Position numbers and translations under genes: made by a program | Part shown: in pieces, positions 46,145 to 54,843 of the stretch | Layout of the letters: every line of letters begins with the position of its first letter | How positions within the stretch are numbered: position 1 is the stretch's first letter | Assembly (NCBI GenBank): GCA_002480645.1 | Contig: DLCN01000032.1 | Coordinates: 1 to 64,000 of the forward strand | Direction of reading: 5' to 3' | Length of the DNA: 64,000 bases | Origin: Balneolaceae bacterium UBA7797 | Lineage (GTDB): Bacteria > Bacteroidota > Rhodothermia > Balneolales > Balneolaceae | Notes under the pieces: generated by a model | The model's database searches: none | What the model saw: the letters and a program-made list of their open reading frames with translations, nothing else | What the model was told of the DNA's origin: nothing

Positions 46145-46972
46145 ATGCTACTCATCAGGATCCTCAAAAATAAATATCTTTACATCAGCATCTTCACTCT
46201 TATGGTGATCGGTGCCGGCACGCTACTGCTTTTTGATAAAGTATTGATGCCTGTTTATACGAATTATAATGAAGGGGTTACCGTACCCGATGTAACCCGC
46301 ATCTCTCTGGACGAAGCAGAGGAACTACTAACCAGCTACGGACTACGATTCGAAGTGGCCGATCGACGGGCTAATTCTGCTTTCCCGGGCAACTATGTGA
46401 TTGATCAGGCTCCATCAGCAGAAGTGATCGTTAAGCCCAACCGAAAGATCTATTTAACGGTTAATGCGGCAACCAAACCGACCGTTAAAGTCCCTAATGT
46501 GGTGAATCTGTCGCTCAGAAACGCTCAGATCCAGTTGCAGAATTATGGGCTGGAAGTGGGGTCTATCAGTTATGAATCTTCAAGATTTAAAAATGCAGTA
46601 CTACGTCAATCTATATCAGAAGGCTCTGTAGTGGAGAAAGGAACCACGATCAATCTTGTGATCAGTGATGGTCTTGGAGATAAGATCGTGAAGATCCCGG
46701 AAATCGTTGGACTACGTTTACCTGATGCCCAGTTGAAGCTTCGGGAGATCGGCCTTCGTGTTGGTGAGATCCGATTTCAGCCAATTAAAGATGTAGTTCC
46801 TAACACCGTACTTGATTACACCCCGAAAGTAAGCGAACTTGTGGAAGGCGAATCGTTGAATCTGGTGATCTCTGAACGCTTTGATGCCGTTGAATTACTC
46901 GAAGGCGGTGCAGTTTTCAGTGATTCTACCAAAAAACAGCCCGGTCAACCCCAACCTGATATCAAACAATAA
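46145..46972 (+). CDS. Membrane-anchored PASTA-domain protein
   Basis: A 275-residue protein with one N-terminal membrane segment (about 12-32) and three PASTA domains at about 45-112, 115-180 and 184-250, each with the VPDV-type opening and a DEAE-LL-like helix. PASTA domains bind peptidoglycan or penicillin-binding proteins. Here there is no kinase or transpeptidase domain, unlike classical PASTA kinases. The stop overlaps the rpe start by one base. Confidence 0.92.
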   Translation: MLLIRILKNKYLYISIFTLMVIGAGTLLLFDKVLMPVYTNYNEGVTVPDVTRISLDEAEELLTSYGLRFEVADRRANSAFPGNYVIDQAPSAEVIVKPNRKIYLTVNAATKPTVKVPNVVNLSLRNAQIQLQNYGLEVGSISYESSRFKNAVLRQSISEGSVVEKGTTINLVISDGLGDKIVKIPEIVGLRLPDAQLKLREIGLRVGEIRFQPIKDVVPNTVLDYTPKVSELVEGESLNLVISERFDAVELLEGGAVFSDSTKKQPGQPQPDIKQ

Positions 46973-47646
46973 TGAATTTTTCCCTACCGGTACTGGCTCC
47001 ATCTATCTTGGCCGCAGATTTTGCCAATCTGGAACAGGATATTACTTCCGCACTGGAAGGTGGGGCCGAATGGATCCATTGTGATATCATGGACGGCCAT
47101 TTTGTACCAAATATTAGTTTCGGACCTGCTGTGGTAAAGAAAGCGGCCGCAGTCGCAGATGAAGCTTTTATTGATGTTCATCTGATGATCGAACACCCCG
47201 AAAAATATATCTCTGACTTTATTAACGCCGGTGCCGATCTGATCTCTGTTCATTATGAAGCATGTGTACATTTACACCGTACACTCACTCAGATCAAACA
47301 ACAAGGTGCAATGTGCGGGGTAGTGATCAACCCGGCAACTTCGTTATCATCTATTGACCCAATTCTGGAAGAAGTGGATCTTGTTTTACTGATGAGTGTA
47401 AACCCCGGTTTTGGCGGCCAGAGTTTTATTGAAAAAACCTATGAACGACTACAGAAATTATCAGAGATCAGAGATGAAAAAGGGCTGGGCTTTCTGATTC
47501 AGGTGGATGGTGGGGTAAACCTCAAAAACATCAGAAAAGTAGCCGGTGCCGGTGCAGATGTTCTGGTAGCCGGAAGCTCAGTATTCAGCGCAAAAGATAT
47601 TACCGCACGCGTTCAGGAAATTCGGGAAAAACTATCAGATCTGTAA
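46972..47646 (+). CDS. rpe: Ribulose-phosphate 3-epimerase
   Basis: A 224-residue TIM-barrel enzyme of the pentose phosphate pathway. Family motifs are LAPSILAADFANLEQD, HCDIMDGHFVPNISFGP, VHLMIE, MSVNPGFGGQSFI and VDGGVNLKNI. The metal-binding residues (in HCDIMDG, DVHLMIE and VDGG) are intact. Starts on the last base of the upstream PASTA gene's stop codon. Confidence 0.97.
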   Translation: MNFSLPVLAPSILAADFANLEQDITSALEGGAEWIHCDIMDGHFVPNISFGPAVVKKAAAVADEAFIDVHLMIEHPEKYISDFINAGADLISVHYEACVHLHRTLTQIKQQGAMCGVVINPATSLSSIDPILEEVDLVLLMSVNPGFGGQSFIEKTYERLQKLSEIRDEKGLGFLIQVDGGVNLKNIRKVAGAGADVLVAGSSVFSAKDITARVQEIREKLSDL

Positions 47647-47799
47647 AGATTCTGTATCCTGCTGCTCCTCCGGTATTCGATGTTTCGGGTGATAATGCTT
47701 ATCTTTAAAGGCTTTTTAACTTAAAAAACCGACACTATTATAGACGATCCAAGAACTCTTTTAGAACAAGTTGTTCAACTACCTCCGAACGTTGATCAT

Positions 47800-48744
47800 A
47801 TGTCCGTATTCGGACTTCATGACAAAAACATACAGGTGTTGGACGATGCTTTTCCCGAAACCCGGATCAATGCACGGGGAGTGCGTATCAAGATCACCGG
47901 CCCCTCTGAAGAAGTGGAGCTGGCGAAACAAGTGATCAGTGGAATGATCGATGTAGCCGGGCGTAAGAATCAGGTAAGCGAAGATGATGTAAAAACCCTG
48001 ATCAGTCTCAATTCCGGATCCGGAAAAATACGCGCTAAATCTATGGATGATCTCGGTGATGGAGATCTGATCCTTTATACCCACCGGGGCGAACCTATTC
48101 TGGCCAAAACTCCAGGACAAAAACAGATCTGTACATCTTCTGCGGAACATGATATTGTTTTTTCGATCGGTCCGGCGGGAACCGGGAAAACCTACACTTC
48201 GGTAGCACTGGCTGTAAAAGCACTTAAAGAGCGCCGGGTTCAAAAGATCATTCTGGCCCGGCCTGCTGTTGAAGCGGGAGAGAATCTTGGGTTCTTACCG
48301 GGTGATCTCAAAGAAAAGATAGATCCGTATCTCCGCCCGTTATATGATGCACTTGAAGACATGATCGATCAGGATAAATTGAACCTGCATCTTTCTAAAA
48401 ATGTGATTGAGATCGCCCCGCTGGCCTATATGAGGGGAAGAACTCTGAATAATGCTTTTGTGATCCTGGATGAGGCTCAAAATGCCACCAATACACAGAT
48501 GAAGATGTTTTTAACCCGTATCGGATTCAATAGCAGAGCGATCATAACCGGTGATGTTACCCAGACCGATCTTCCCCGAAAACATCAATCCGGATTGATC
48601 TCTATCCAAAGGATCTTAAAAGATATTGAAGGCATCGATTTTGTATATCTGAATGATGAAGATGTGGTTCGCCATAAACTGGTAAAAGATATCATTAACG
48701 CCTACGAACGTTTCGACCAGAAAAAAGATCAGGAGAATGAGTGA
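47800..48744 (+). CDS. phoH: PhoH-family ATPase
   Basis: A cytoplasmic ATPase of the PhoH family, linked to RNA metabolism (commonly beside ybeY). Walker A GPAGTGKT is at 124-131 of the ATG version and Walker B is FVILDEAQN. The call starts at the ATG at 47800 (314 residues). The family N-terminus appears to continue upstream in frame (LEQVVQLPPNVDH before MSVFGLHDKN). The open frame reaches back to 47725 without any ATG, GTG or TTG, but with ATT at 47737 and ATA at 47740. The true start is therefore uncertain. Confidence 0.92.
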   Translation: MSVFGLHDKNIQVLDDAFPETRINARGVRIKITGPSEEVELAKQVISGMIDVAGRKNQVSEDDVKTLISLNSGSGKIRAKSMDDLGDGDLILYTHRGEPILAKTPGQKQICTSSAEHDIVFSIGPAGTGKTYTSVALAVKALKERRVQKIILARPAVEAGENLGFLPGDLKEKIDPYLRPLYDALEDMIDQDKLNLHLSKNVIEIAPLAYMRGRTLNNAFVILDEAQNATNTQMKMFLTRIGFNSRAIITGDVTQTDLPRKHQSGLISIQRILKDIEGIDFVYLNDEDVVRHKLVKDIINAYERFDQKKDQENE

Positions 48745-48793
48745 TCCGGTTTCGGATATACTCATGAATTGCAGTATCAAAATAATTTAAATA

Positions 48794-49588
48794 ATGAGTA
48801 AAAATTACTGCGCAGCATTATACGAGGGCACCTTTTCAGTTGGACTGGATAAGAAATTTAACCGTATTCCCAGAGATGGCAAACCGGCAAAAGCCTCGTT
48901 AAAGATCTCGCTCAATCCGTTTTTGATCGTAACTGAGGATAAAAACATACTGTTTGATTGCGGTATTGGTGAATTTGGCGAAGATACAGGTCCCCAATAT
49001 ATGAGAGAGAATCTTGAACAGCATGACCTCACAGAATTTGATATCACAGATATATTTTTAAGTCATTTGCACTACGATCATATCGGCGGTTTAGCCACCA
49101 AAGAAAATGGTTATTGGGAGCTTACCTTTCCGGAAGCAAAGATCTGGGCTTCAAAAAAAGACTGGGAACGAGCTACTTCAAAAGAAACCTGGTATGATGA
49201 TGAAAAAACGGAATTTCTCCATTTTGTGGATGCACGGGCTGATCTGCATCTTATGGAAGAAACCGATCAACCATATCCTGAGATTCGGGTAGAGAAGACC
49301 GGTGGGCACACAAAATATCATCAGGTTCTCTTTTTTGATAATGGTGAAATGAAATTGATGATGCCCGGTGATGTAATGGCTACTCGTGGACAGGTAAACC
49401 GGAAATTTGCTGCCAAGTACGATTTCGAACCTGAAATCAGCCAGGAACAACGAGAACGCCTGGCGGAACTTGCATATAAAGAAGGATTTACGATCTTAGG
49501 GTACCATGATGACGAAACCCCGATCTTTAAGATAACCGGCTTTGACGATAAAACCGGTTATATCACCGAAGTTATTGAGACTGCATGA
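48794..49588 (+). CDS. MBL-fold metallo-hydrolase
   Basis: A 264-residue metallo-beta-lactamase-fold protein. The zinc-binding HxHxDH motif is intact (H91-L-H93-Y-D95-H96), followed by GHTKYHQ and MMPGDVMAT. No signal peptide. Relatives include lactonases, glyoxalase II and phosphodiesterases; the substrate cannot be assigned. Overlaps the PNP gene by four bases (ATGA), so co-expression is likely. Confidence 0.9.
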   Translation: MSKNYCAALYEGTFSVGLDKKFNRIPRDGKPAKASLKISLNPFLIVTEDKNILFDCGIGEFGEDTGPQYMRENLEQHDLTEFDITDIFLSHLHYDHIGGLATKENGYWELTFPEAKIWASKKDWERATSKETWYDDEKTEFLHFVDARADLHLMEETDQPYPEIRVEKTGGHTKYHQVLFFDNGEMKLMMPGDVMATRGQVNRKFAAKYDFEPEISQEQRERLAELAYKEGFTILGYHDDETPIFKITGFDDKTGYITEVIETA

Positions 49589-50376
49589 ATCTACCCAAAA
49601 CCATACTTCAAATTAAAGAATATCTGATCTCTGTCGGATTTCCGGAAGTGCTGGATGCAGCCGTTATTCTTGGCTCTGGATTAGGAGGTTTTGGTTCTGA
49701 AATTGAAACTCCTAAGACGATCTCATACGCAGACATTCCCGGATTACCTCAGTCTACAGTAACGGGTCATTCCGGGGCGCTGATTGTCGGAAAGATTGCT
49801 GAAAAAACAGTATTGGCATTTTCAGGTCGTTTCCATTTTTATGAAGGATACGGTTTTGATAAGACTATCATACCGGTTCAACTGGCAAAAGCTTTTAATG
49901 CAGAAAAGCTCATTATATCGAATGCCGCGGGTGGAATTAATCTGGATTTTCGGGTTGGTGACCTGATGATCATTGATAACATTATCCGCCAGAATAAAAT
50001 GCTGGCTCCGGCATCGCCACATCGCTGGGATTATTCGCTCTATTCCTATGCCGACTCTACGGCACGAATTGCTAAAAAGGCCGGAATAACCACTAAACGG
50101 GGTTCCTATCTATATGTAACCGGTCCAAATTACGAGACCAAAGCCGAGATCCATGCATTTAGAAAGCTGGGAGGAGATGCTGTTGGGATGAGTACCGCAC
50201 CCGAACTTATGGAAGCCGCTCGACTTAACCTGAAAACCGTGGCCATTTCCCTCATCACCAATGCAGCAGCCGGCGTTACTGATCAGAAATTAGATCACGC
50301 AGAAGTAAAAGAAGCGGCTGAGCTTAAGAAAGAAGAATTTGCTACGCTGGTCAAGCAATTGATCATTGAGCTTTAG
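49585..50376 (+). CDS. punA: Purine nucleoside phosphorylase
   Basis: A 263-residue trimeric-type PNP that phosphorolyses purine nucleosides. Family motifs are AAVILGSGLGGF, GRFHFYEGY, NAAGGINLDFRVGDLMIIDN, YVTGPNYETKAEI and GMSTAPELMEA. Both phosphate- and base-binding motifs are present. Second gene of the MBL-fold/PNP pair. Confidence 0.94.
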   Translation: MNLPKTILQIKEYLISVGFPEVLDAAVILGSGLGGFGSEIETPKTISYADIPGLPQSTVTGHSGALIVGKIAEKTVLAFSGRFHFYEGYGFDKTIIPVQLAKAFNAEKLIISNAAGGINLDFRVGDLMIIDNIIRQNKMLAPASPHRWDYSLYSYADSTARIAKKAGITTKRGSYLYVTGPNYETKAEIHAFRKLGGDAVGMSTAPELMEAARLNLKTVAISLITNAAAGVTDQKLDHAEVKEAAELKKEEFATLVKQLIIEL

Positions 50377-50462
50377 AGTGGCTTCATGTTGTCGAATTAA
50401 TTCTACCTTGTACGATCAACATCCCGTTCAATAACTCCGTCCAATGCTAACTGCTGACTTAA

Positions 50463-51812
50463 TCACTGCTCTGCCGGTATTCTGGGGATGGTCATGATCT
50501 CGCGCTGACGACCATCGATATACCATACCCCTGATTCATCAAAAAATGCATCCTCCTCCAGCATGATCCGGATCTCTTTTCCCCACTCTTCGATGTAAGT
50601 CGCTGAATTCAGTTCAATGGAATAAGCCGTATTTAAGTGAAGCGGATAATCACCGTCACCGGGTACTCCACCCTGAGCATCCCACATCCCCAATGTAGTT
50701 CCGGCTGCATGACCATGGTATCCGATCGGGTGCGTATAGATAGATGGTTTAATACCTTCTTCGATAGCCTGATCTCTCGACATTTTCAGTACTTCGTTTC
50801 CGGTTCGTCCAACACTGAAATTTTCTGTAAATATATCCTGCAGGCGGTTTCCGTTCTCAAATGCTTGTTGCAGATACTCAGGAACTGAGTTCTCTCCGGG
50901 ACGAAGAACATAGGCATGCTGCTGAGTATCCGTATTAAGACGCAGGTAGGTGATCCCAAAATCAACATGCAGAAGATCTCCGGGCATGATCACATTCTGT
51001 TCGGGTCTGGAATCGAATGTTCGTAAATGATCGAACAATTCAGGATCTGCTCTCTGGATGGAAACACTGGGATGAAACCAGGTGCTGAGTTTCAATTCCC
51101 TTATCTTTTCCCGATACCACCAGACCACATCCTCGGTCGTTGTAATTCCGGGATGTATCACCTTTTCAGAAAAACCTTCCGCAATGATCTCATGAGCAAT
51201 ACGCAAAATATGAGGATAGATCGTCATTTCTTTATCACTTCGTGTTTCCAGCCATCCAACGGCTACTCTTTCTGCTGAAACCAGCCTTTTGCTATAATCC
51301 GCACCGATGGCATCTTTTAGTTCTTCATAGTCGGTAAGTACTATTCCATCCGCATGTTGCCAATGCTCTGATTGATTGATCCCTATCTTCTCCGGATCTC
51401 TTTCCTCAATGATCTCCTTTAATCGGGCCCATTGATCCGGCTGTTTTTCCTTATCCCAGGCTTTTTTAAAAGTTTTCCCCACATCGTACCGGGCAATCGC
51501 CAATGTTTCAAGTTCACCTTCTCCTTTATCGAAAATCACTAAGATAGTTCTGCGGCGAGCTGCATGCCAGGTGGCAGGTAACATGGTTTTGATGACAGGA
51601 TCCTCGTTATATTCCCGTGAGATGATCAACCACATATTTAACTTCTCTCTGCGCATGATCTCTGGTAGCACCGTTTTTATCCGATCTTCCAGTATCTCAT
51701 CAATAATCGTAGCCCGTTCCCGCATTGGCTGGATCCCGGAATAATTTTGTGCTAACGAATATCCCTCTGAGGTTAAGAACATCAGTAGCAAAAGGATGTA
51801 TTTCTTCATCAT
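50463..51812 (-). CDS. Exported M24-family aminopeptidase P-like metallopeptidase
   Basis: A 449-residue protein with a signal peptide ending near LAQN. The pita-bread metal site is recognisable: Asp in LHVDFG and LNTDTQQ, His in HPIGYHGH, Glu in YSIELNS and IMLEEDA. Unlike typical Xaa-Pro peptidases it is exported. It probably trims peptides in the periplasm. It ends 20 bases upstream (on the genome) of the M61 gene's stop, and both lie on the minus strand. Confidence 0.9.
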   Translation of the reverse strand: MMKKYILLLLMFLTSEGYSLAQNYSGIQPMRERATIIDEILEDRIKTVLPEIMRREKLNMWLIISREYNEDPVIKTMLPATWHAARRRTILVIFDKGEGELETLAIARYDVGKTFKKAWDKEKQPDQWARLKEIIEERDPEKIGINQSEHWQHADGIVLTDYEELKDAIGADYSKRLVSAERVAVGWLETRSDKEMTIYPHILRIAHEIIAEGFSEKVIHPGITTTEDVVWWYREKIRELKLSTWFHPSVSIQRADPELFDHLRTFDSRPEQNVIMPGDLLHVDFGITYLRLNTDTQQHAYVLRPGENSVPEYLQQAFENGNRLQDIFTENFSVGRTGNEVLKMSRDQAIEEGIKPSIYTHPIGYHGHAAGTTLGMWDAQGGVPGDGDYPLHLNTAYSIELNSATYIEEWGKEIRIMLEEDAFFDESGVWYIDGRQREIMTIPRIPAEQ

Positions 51813-51831
51813 ATCGTAATTTTTTTAGCTG

Positions 51832-53625
51832 TTATTTTCCTTTTATCCAGGCTTCCCTTTTCGCTCTTTTTTGACGGCCTGCCCGTTCATTGATCGTACT
51901 TTCAAGTACCATCGATGCTTTGAATGTTACTTCAACCGTGCGTTCCTCATCATATCTGATAAATGTAACCTCGGCGGTCTGTCCCGGTCTGTATCTTGAT
52001 AAGATCTCTTCTACGTCGTCTACCTCTGCTAATTTTATACCACCAATTGAAAGGATCTCGTCCCCATTGTCTAAGCCGGCATTATAAAAAGAACCACCCA
52101 TCGTTGTATTGGCCGTGATCATCCACCGTCCGTCTTTCTCTCTTATTCTGGCACCCGGATCAACCTTATTATCATCTTTCACCTTCAGTGTTACCCCCAT
52201 CTCACTAAGTAACGATGAATAATCCGGCATTTCACTTTTGTAGATAAACGACCCGAAAAAAGTTGTCGCAAAATCATTACCCGCATATTCACCTAACGCG
52301 GCCTCTATATCCTGTACATTATACGGGATCTCTGTTTTACCATATTTTTTCCACATCAACTGCATGAATCCATCCAGTGATAGACCTTTCTTATGTTCCC
52401 GGAGTGAAAGGTCAAGGCCTAACCCAAGAACGCTTCCATACGAATAATAGGAAATGAAAATGTTGTTATTGTTGGTTGGATCGATAGAAGTAGCAGCATC
52501 TACAAATGGTGCCCGATAGCTCATTTCAATTGGATTGAAGAAATCACGCCCGGGAGAATTGATCACGTAATTCAGAGCACCATCCAATCTTTCAATATAT
52601 TCATCTTCAGTTCTGATACCTGCTCTGGCCAGGATCAAGCCTGTATAATAGCTGGTAAACCCTTCTGCGAACCAAAGCTCGCCACTCATGTTGGCATCTT
52701 CAAAATCGAATGGTTCCAGCGATCCCGGTCTTATTCTTTCTACGTTCCAGGCATGGAAAAATTCATGGGCAATGGTGCTTATACTGGTTTCGCCTAGTGG
52801 CCGGTCTAATGGTTTGGAACTGGAAACAACGGTAGAATTTCTATGTTCCATTCCGTCTCCGCTGGCATTCGGCATGTAGCAACTCAGAAAAGTATATTCT
52901 CCAAAATCAAAATTGGGGAGCTCTCCAAAAACAGCCTTCTCTGCTTCAACTATGGCAATAACTTTATCGAAATATTCATTAATCTCGGTATCGGATGCCG
53001 GAGTGTGAAGTGCCAGCCTGATCAATTGTCCATCGATCATTTCTTCCCGGAGATGAAAGTCTGCGATCTCCACCGGACTATCCATGAAATAATAGAGGTC
53101 CGGGGCTGCATATGTGTGCGTACCAATCTGCTCAAGCTGGGTTGCTACTCTCCAATTCAGGTCTTCCCGAACATTAAACGTGATCTCAACCGGGCGATGC
53201 TGATAATTTCTGGCGTATACAAATGTGGCCGGTATATTGAGATGAGCATGTGTTTCATCTACCTGAGAATAAGTTCCACCTCCCCTGTTCGCGAACAGGG
53301 TATAAGTAAATACAACGGTTCCGTCGTGACCGGTTACATCCCATTGTTGTGGATTTGGTCGAGATACATCAAGTTCATTCCCTTTACTATCATAAGCATG
53401 AACATCATACACATTCTTCGCAAAATCATGAATCGCATATCTTCCCGGAGACGTCCTGCTCATTCTAACTTCAAACGGACCTTCACTTAGGTTGGTGAAT
53501 GTGGCCGTGATCTCAGCTTCATGATGTACGGCATTATCAAATGATATAGTATACTGATTGATCGTTTGAGCTTTCACCGAACTAACCAGCACCACGAAAA
53601 AAGTGATCAGAAAAAAGGTTCTCAT
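51832..53625 (-). CDS. Exported M61-family metallopeptidase with PDZ domain
   Basis: A 597-residue protein with a signal peptide ending near VKAQ. The M61 glycyl-aminopeptidase domain has the zinc motif H287-E288-F-F-H291 and a downstream glutamate in ELWFAEGFTSYY. A PDZ domain near the C-terminus (about 490-575, DNGDEILSIGGIKL) may present substrates. Probably a periplasmic or surface peptidase. First of two minus-strand peptidase genes. Confidence 0.92.
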   Translation of the reverse strand: MRTFFLITFFVVLVSSVKAQTINQYTISFDNAVHHEAEITATFTNLSEGPFEVRMSRTSPGRYAIHDFAKNVYDVHAYDSKGNELDVSRPNPQQWDVTGHDGTVVFTYTLFANRGGGTYSQVDETHAHLNIPATFVYARNYQHRPVEITFNVREDLNWRVATQLEQIGTHTYAAPDLYYFMDSPVEIADFHLREEMIDGQLIRLALHTPASDTEINEYFDKVIAIVEAEKAVFGELPNFDFGEYTFLSCYMPNASGDGMEHRNSTVVSSSKPLDRPLGETSISTIAHEFFHAWNVERIRPGSLEPFDFEDANMSGELWFAEGFTSYYTGLILARAGIRTEDEYIERLDGALNYVINSPGRDFFNPIEMSYRAPFVDAATSIDPTNNNNIFISYYSYGSVLGLGLDLSLREHKKGLSLDGFMQLMWKKYGKTEIPYNVQDIEAALGEYAGNDFATTFFGSFIYKSEMPDYSSLLSEMGVTLKVKDDNKVDPGARIREKDGRWMITANTTMGGSFYNAGLDNGDEILSIGGIKLAEVDDVEEILSRYRPGQTAEVTFIRYDEERTVEVTFKASMVLESTINERAGRQKRAKREAWIKGK

Positions 53626-53705
53626 AAACTAACTTAGGATTGAATTGATAATTTCGATTTGGCCGGGGAATAAGATTATTACTTCAATTTTACTATTTTG
53701 AAGCC

Positions 53706-54101
53706 ATGAAAAAACGCCTGCTCATTATAACTATTCTGTTGGTAAGTGTTGCAACCGCAAAAGCTCAGCAAAGTTTAAAAGTTGCAACAGAATTAAAGGA
53801 GTATGCTATTTCGTTTACAAATACGTCGGTTAATTTGACGCATAATGATAGTCAACCGATATTTTCTTCCTTTATTCCGTCAACTACCCGTATCATTCCT
53901 TCTGTTGAGCCCGCCTTTTATGCACTAACCATTTTTAGCGGTTTAAAGTATCGCTCTCCGATCGATCAGTTCTTGTCGATCTATCCCTTTGATGACCGGG
54001 CGATACAGGCATCGTCATTCAGTGATCTGGAACTCATTACCCGAAGGAATTATTTACTACAAACACCGGCTTCACCGGCTCAATTATGGATGGACAGGTA
54101 A
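53706..54101 (+). CDS. Small exported protein of unknown function
   Basis: A 131-residue protein with a convincing signal peptide (MKKRLLIITILLVSVATAKAQ). The mature part is predicted mostly beta with Ser/Thr/Pro-rich stretches; I see no motif. The frame overlaps the crotonase gene by 16 bases, so the two are probably translated together. A possible role with the crotonase is not supported by any motif. Confidence 0.6.
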   Translation: MKKRLLIITILLVSVATAKAQQSLKVATELKEYAISFTNTSVNLTHNDSQPIFSSFIPSTTRIIPSVEPAFYALTIFSGLKYRSPIDQFLSIYPFDDRAIQASSFSDLELITRRNYLLQTPASPAQLWMDR

Positions 54102-54841
54102 CCAGTAGTTTATCAAACGGGATCGCTGAACTTCAGTTTTCCCATCCCAAAGGAAATTCCTTGCCCGGAGTAATGCTTGCTGATCTTGCCCGGGAGATCT
54201 CTGTTATTGGCTCAGATCCTTCGGTCAAAGTCATCATCTTGAGCAGTAAAGGTACCGGAGCATTTTGTGGTGGAGCTTCTTTTGATGAATTAATTTCTAT
54301 TGCTGATGAAAAGTCGGGAAAAGAGTTCTTTATGGGCTTTGCCAGAGTAATGCTGGCAATGATCAAGGCTCCCGTTTTTGTGATCACTAAAGTACAGGGT
54401 AAAGCAGTTGGCGGAGGAACCGGAATTATTGCTGCATCTGACTATGCCATTGCTCATAAAAATGCCTCCATCAAACTAAGTGAATTGAACCTCGGAATCG
54501 GTCCTTTCGTAATTGGTCCTGTACTGGAACATAAGATCGGAGCTGCACAAGTTCTGGCTATGAGTATTGACCGAAATTGGCGATCCGCTGATTGGGCCTT
54601 GGAACAGGGTTTATTCCATCAGGTAGTTACTGATCACGCAGAACTAGACTCTACTGTACAGGCGTTGGCCGTTGACCTTTCCACAAAAAATCCGGAAGCA
54701 ATGACGGCCATCAAGCGATCGCACCAGTTAAGAATAAAAGATCTGGAACAACTACTTGAAGAAAAAGCTGCATTAAGCGGAAAACTCGTTTTGAGTGACT
54801 TTACCCGGAAATTTATTTTAGCCTTTAAAGATAAGAACTGA
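54086..54841 (+). CDS. Enoyl-CoA hydratase/isomerase-family protein
   Basis: A 251-residue crotonase-fold protein. Oxyanion-hole motifs are present (GTGAFCGGASFDEL and GKAVGGGTGIIAASDY), as is one likely catalytic glutamate in KLSELNLGIGPFV. The second acidic residue expected of true hydratases (in the helix after LGIGP) is not obvious, so it may be an isomerase, hydrolase or decarboxylase. Methylglutaconyl-CoA hydratase-like enzymes are the nearest match I recall. Confidence 0.85.
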   Translation: MDGQVTSSLSNGIAELQFSHPKGNSLPGVMLADLAREISVIGSDPSVKVIILSSKGTGAFCGGASFDELISIADEKSGKEFFMGFARVMLAMIKAPVFVITKVQGKAVGGGTGIIAASDYAIAHKNASIKLSELNLGIGPFVIGPVLEHKIGAAQVLAMSIDRNWRSADWALEQGLFHQVVTDHAELDSTVQALAVDLSTKNPEAMTAIKRSHQLRIKDLEQLLEEKAALSGKLVLSDFTRKFILAFKDKN

Positions 54842-54843
54842 TC

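Noticed and set aside
52843..53490. 215-codon frame antisense to the M61 peptidase
   Set aside because: Shadow of a strongly supported gene; no plausible protein features.
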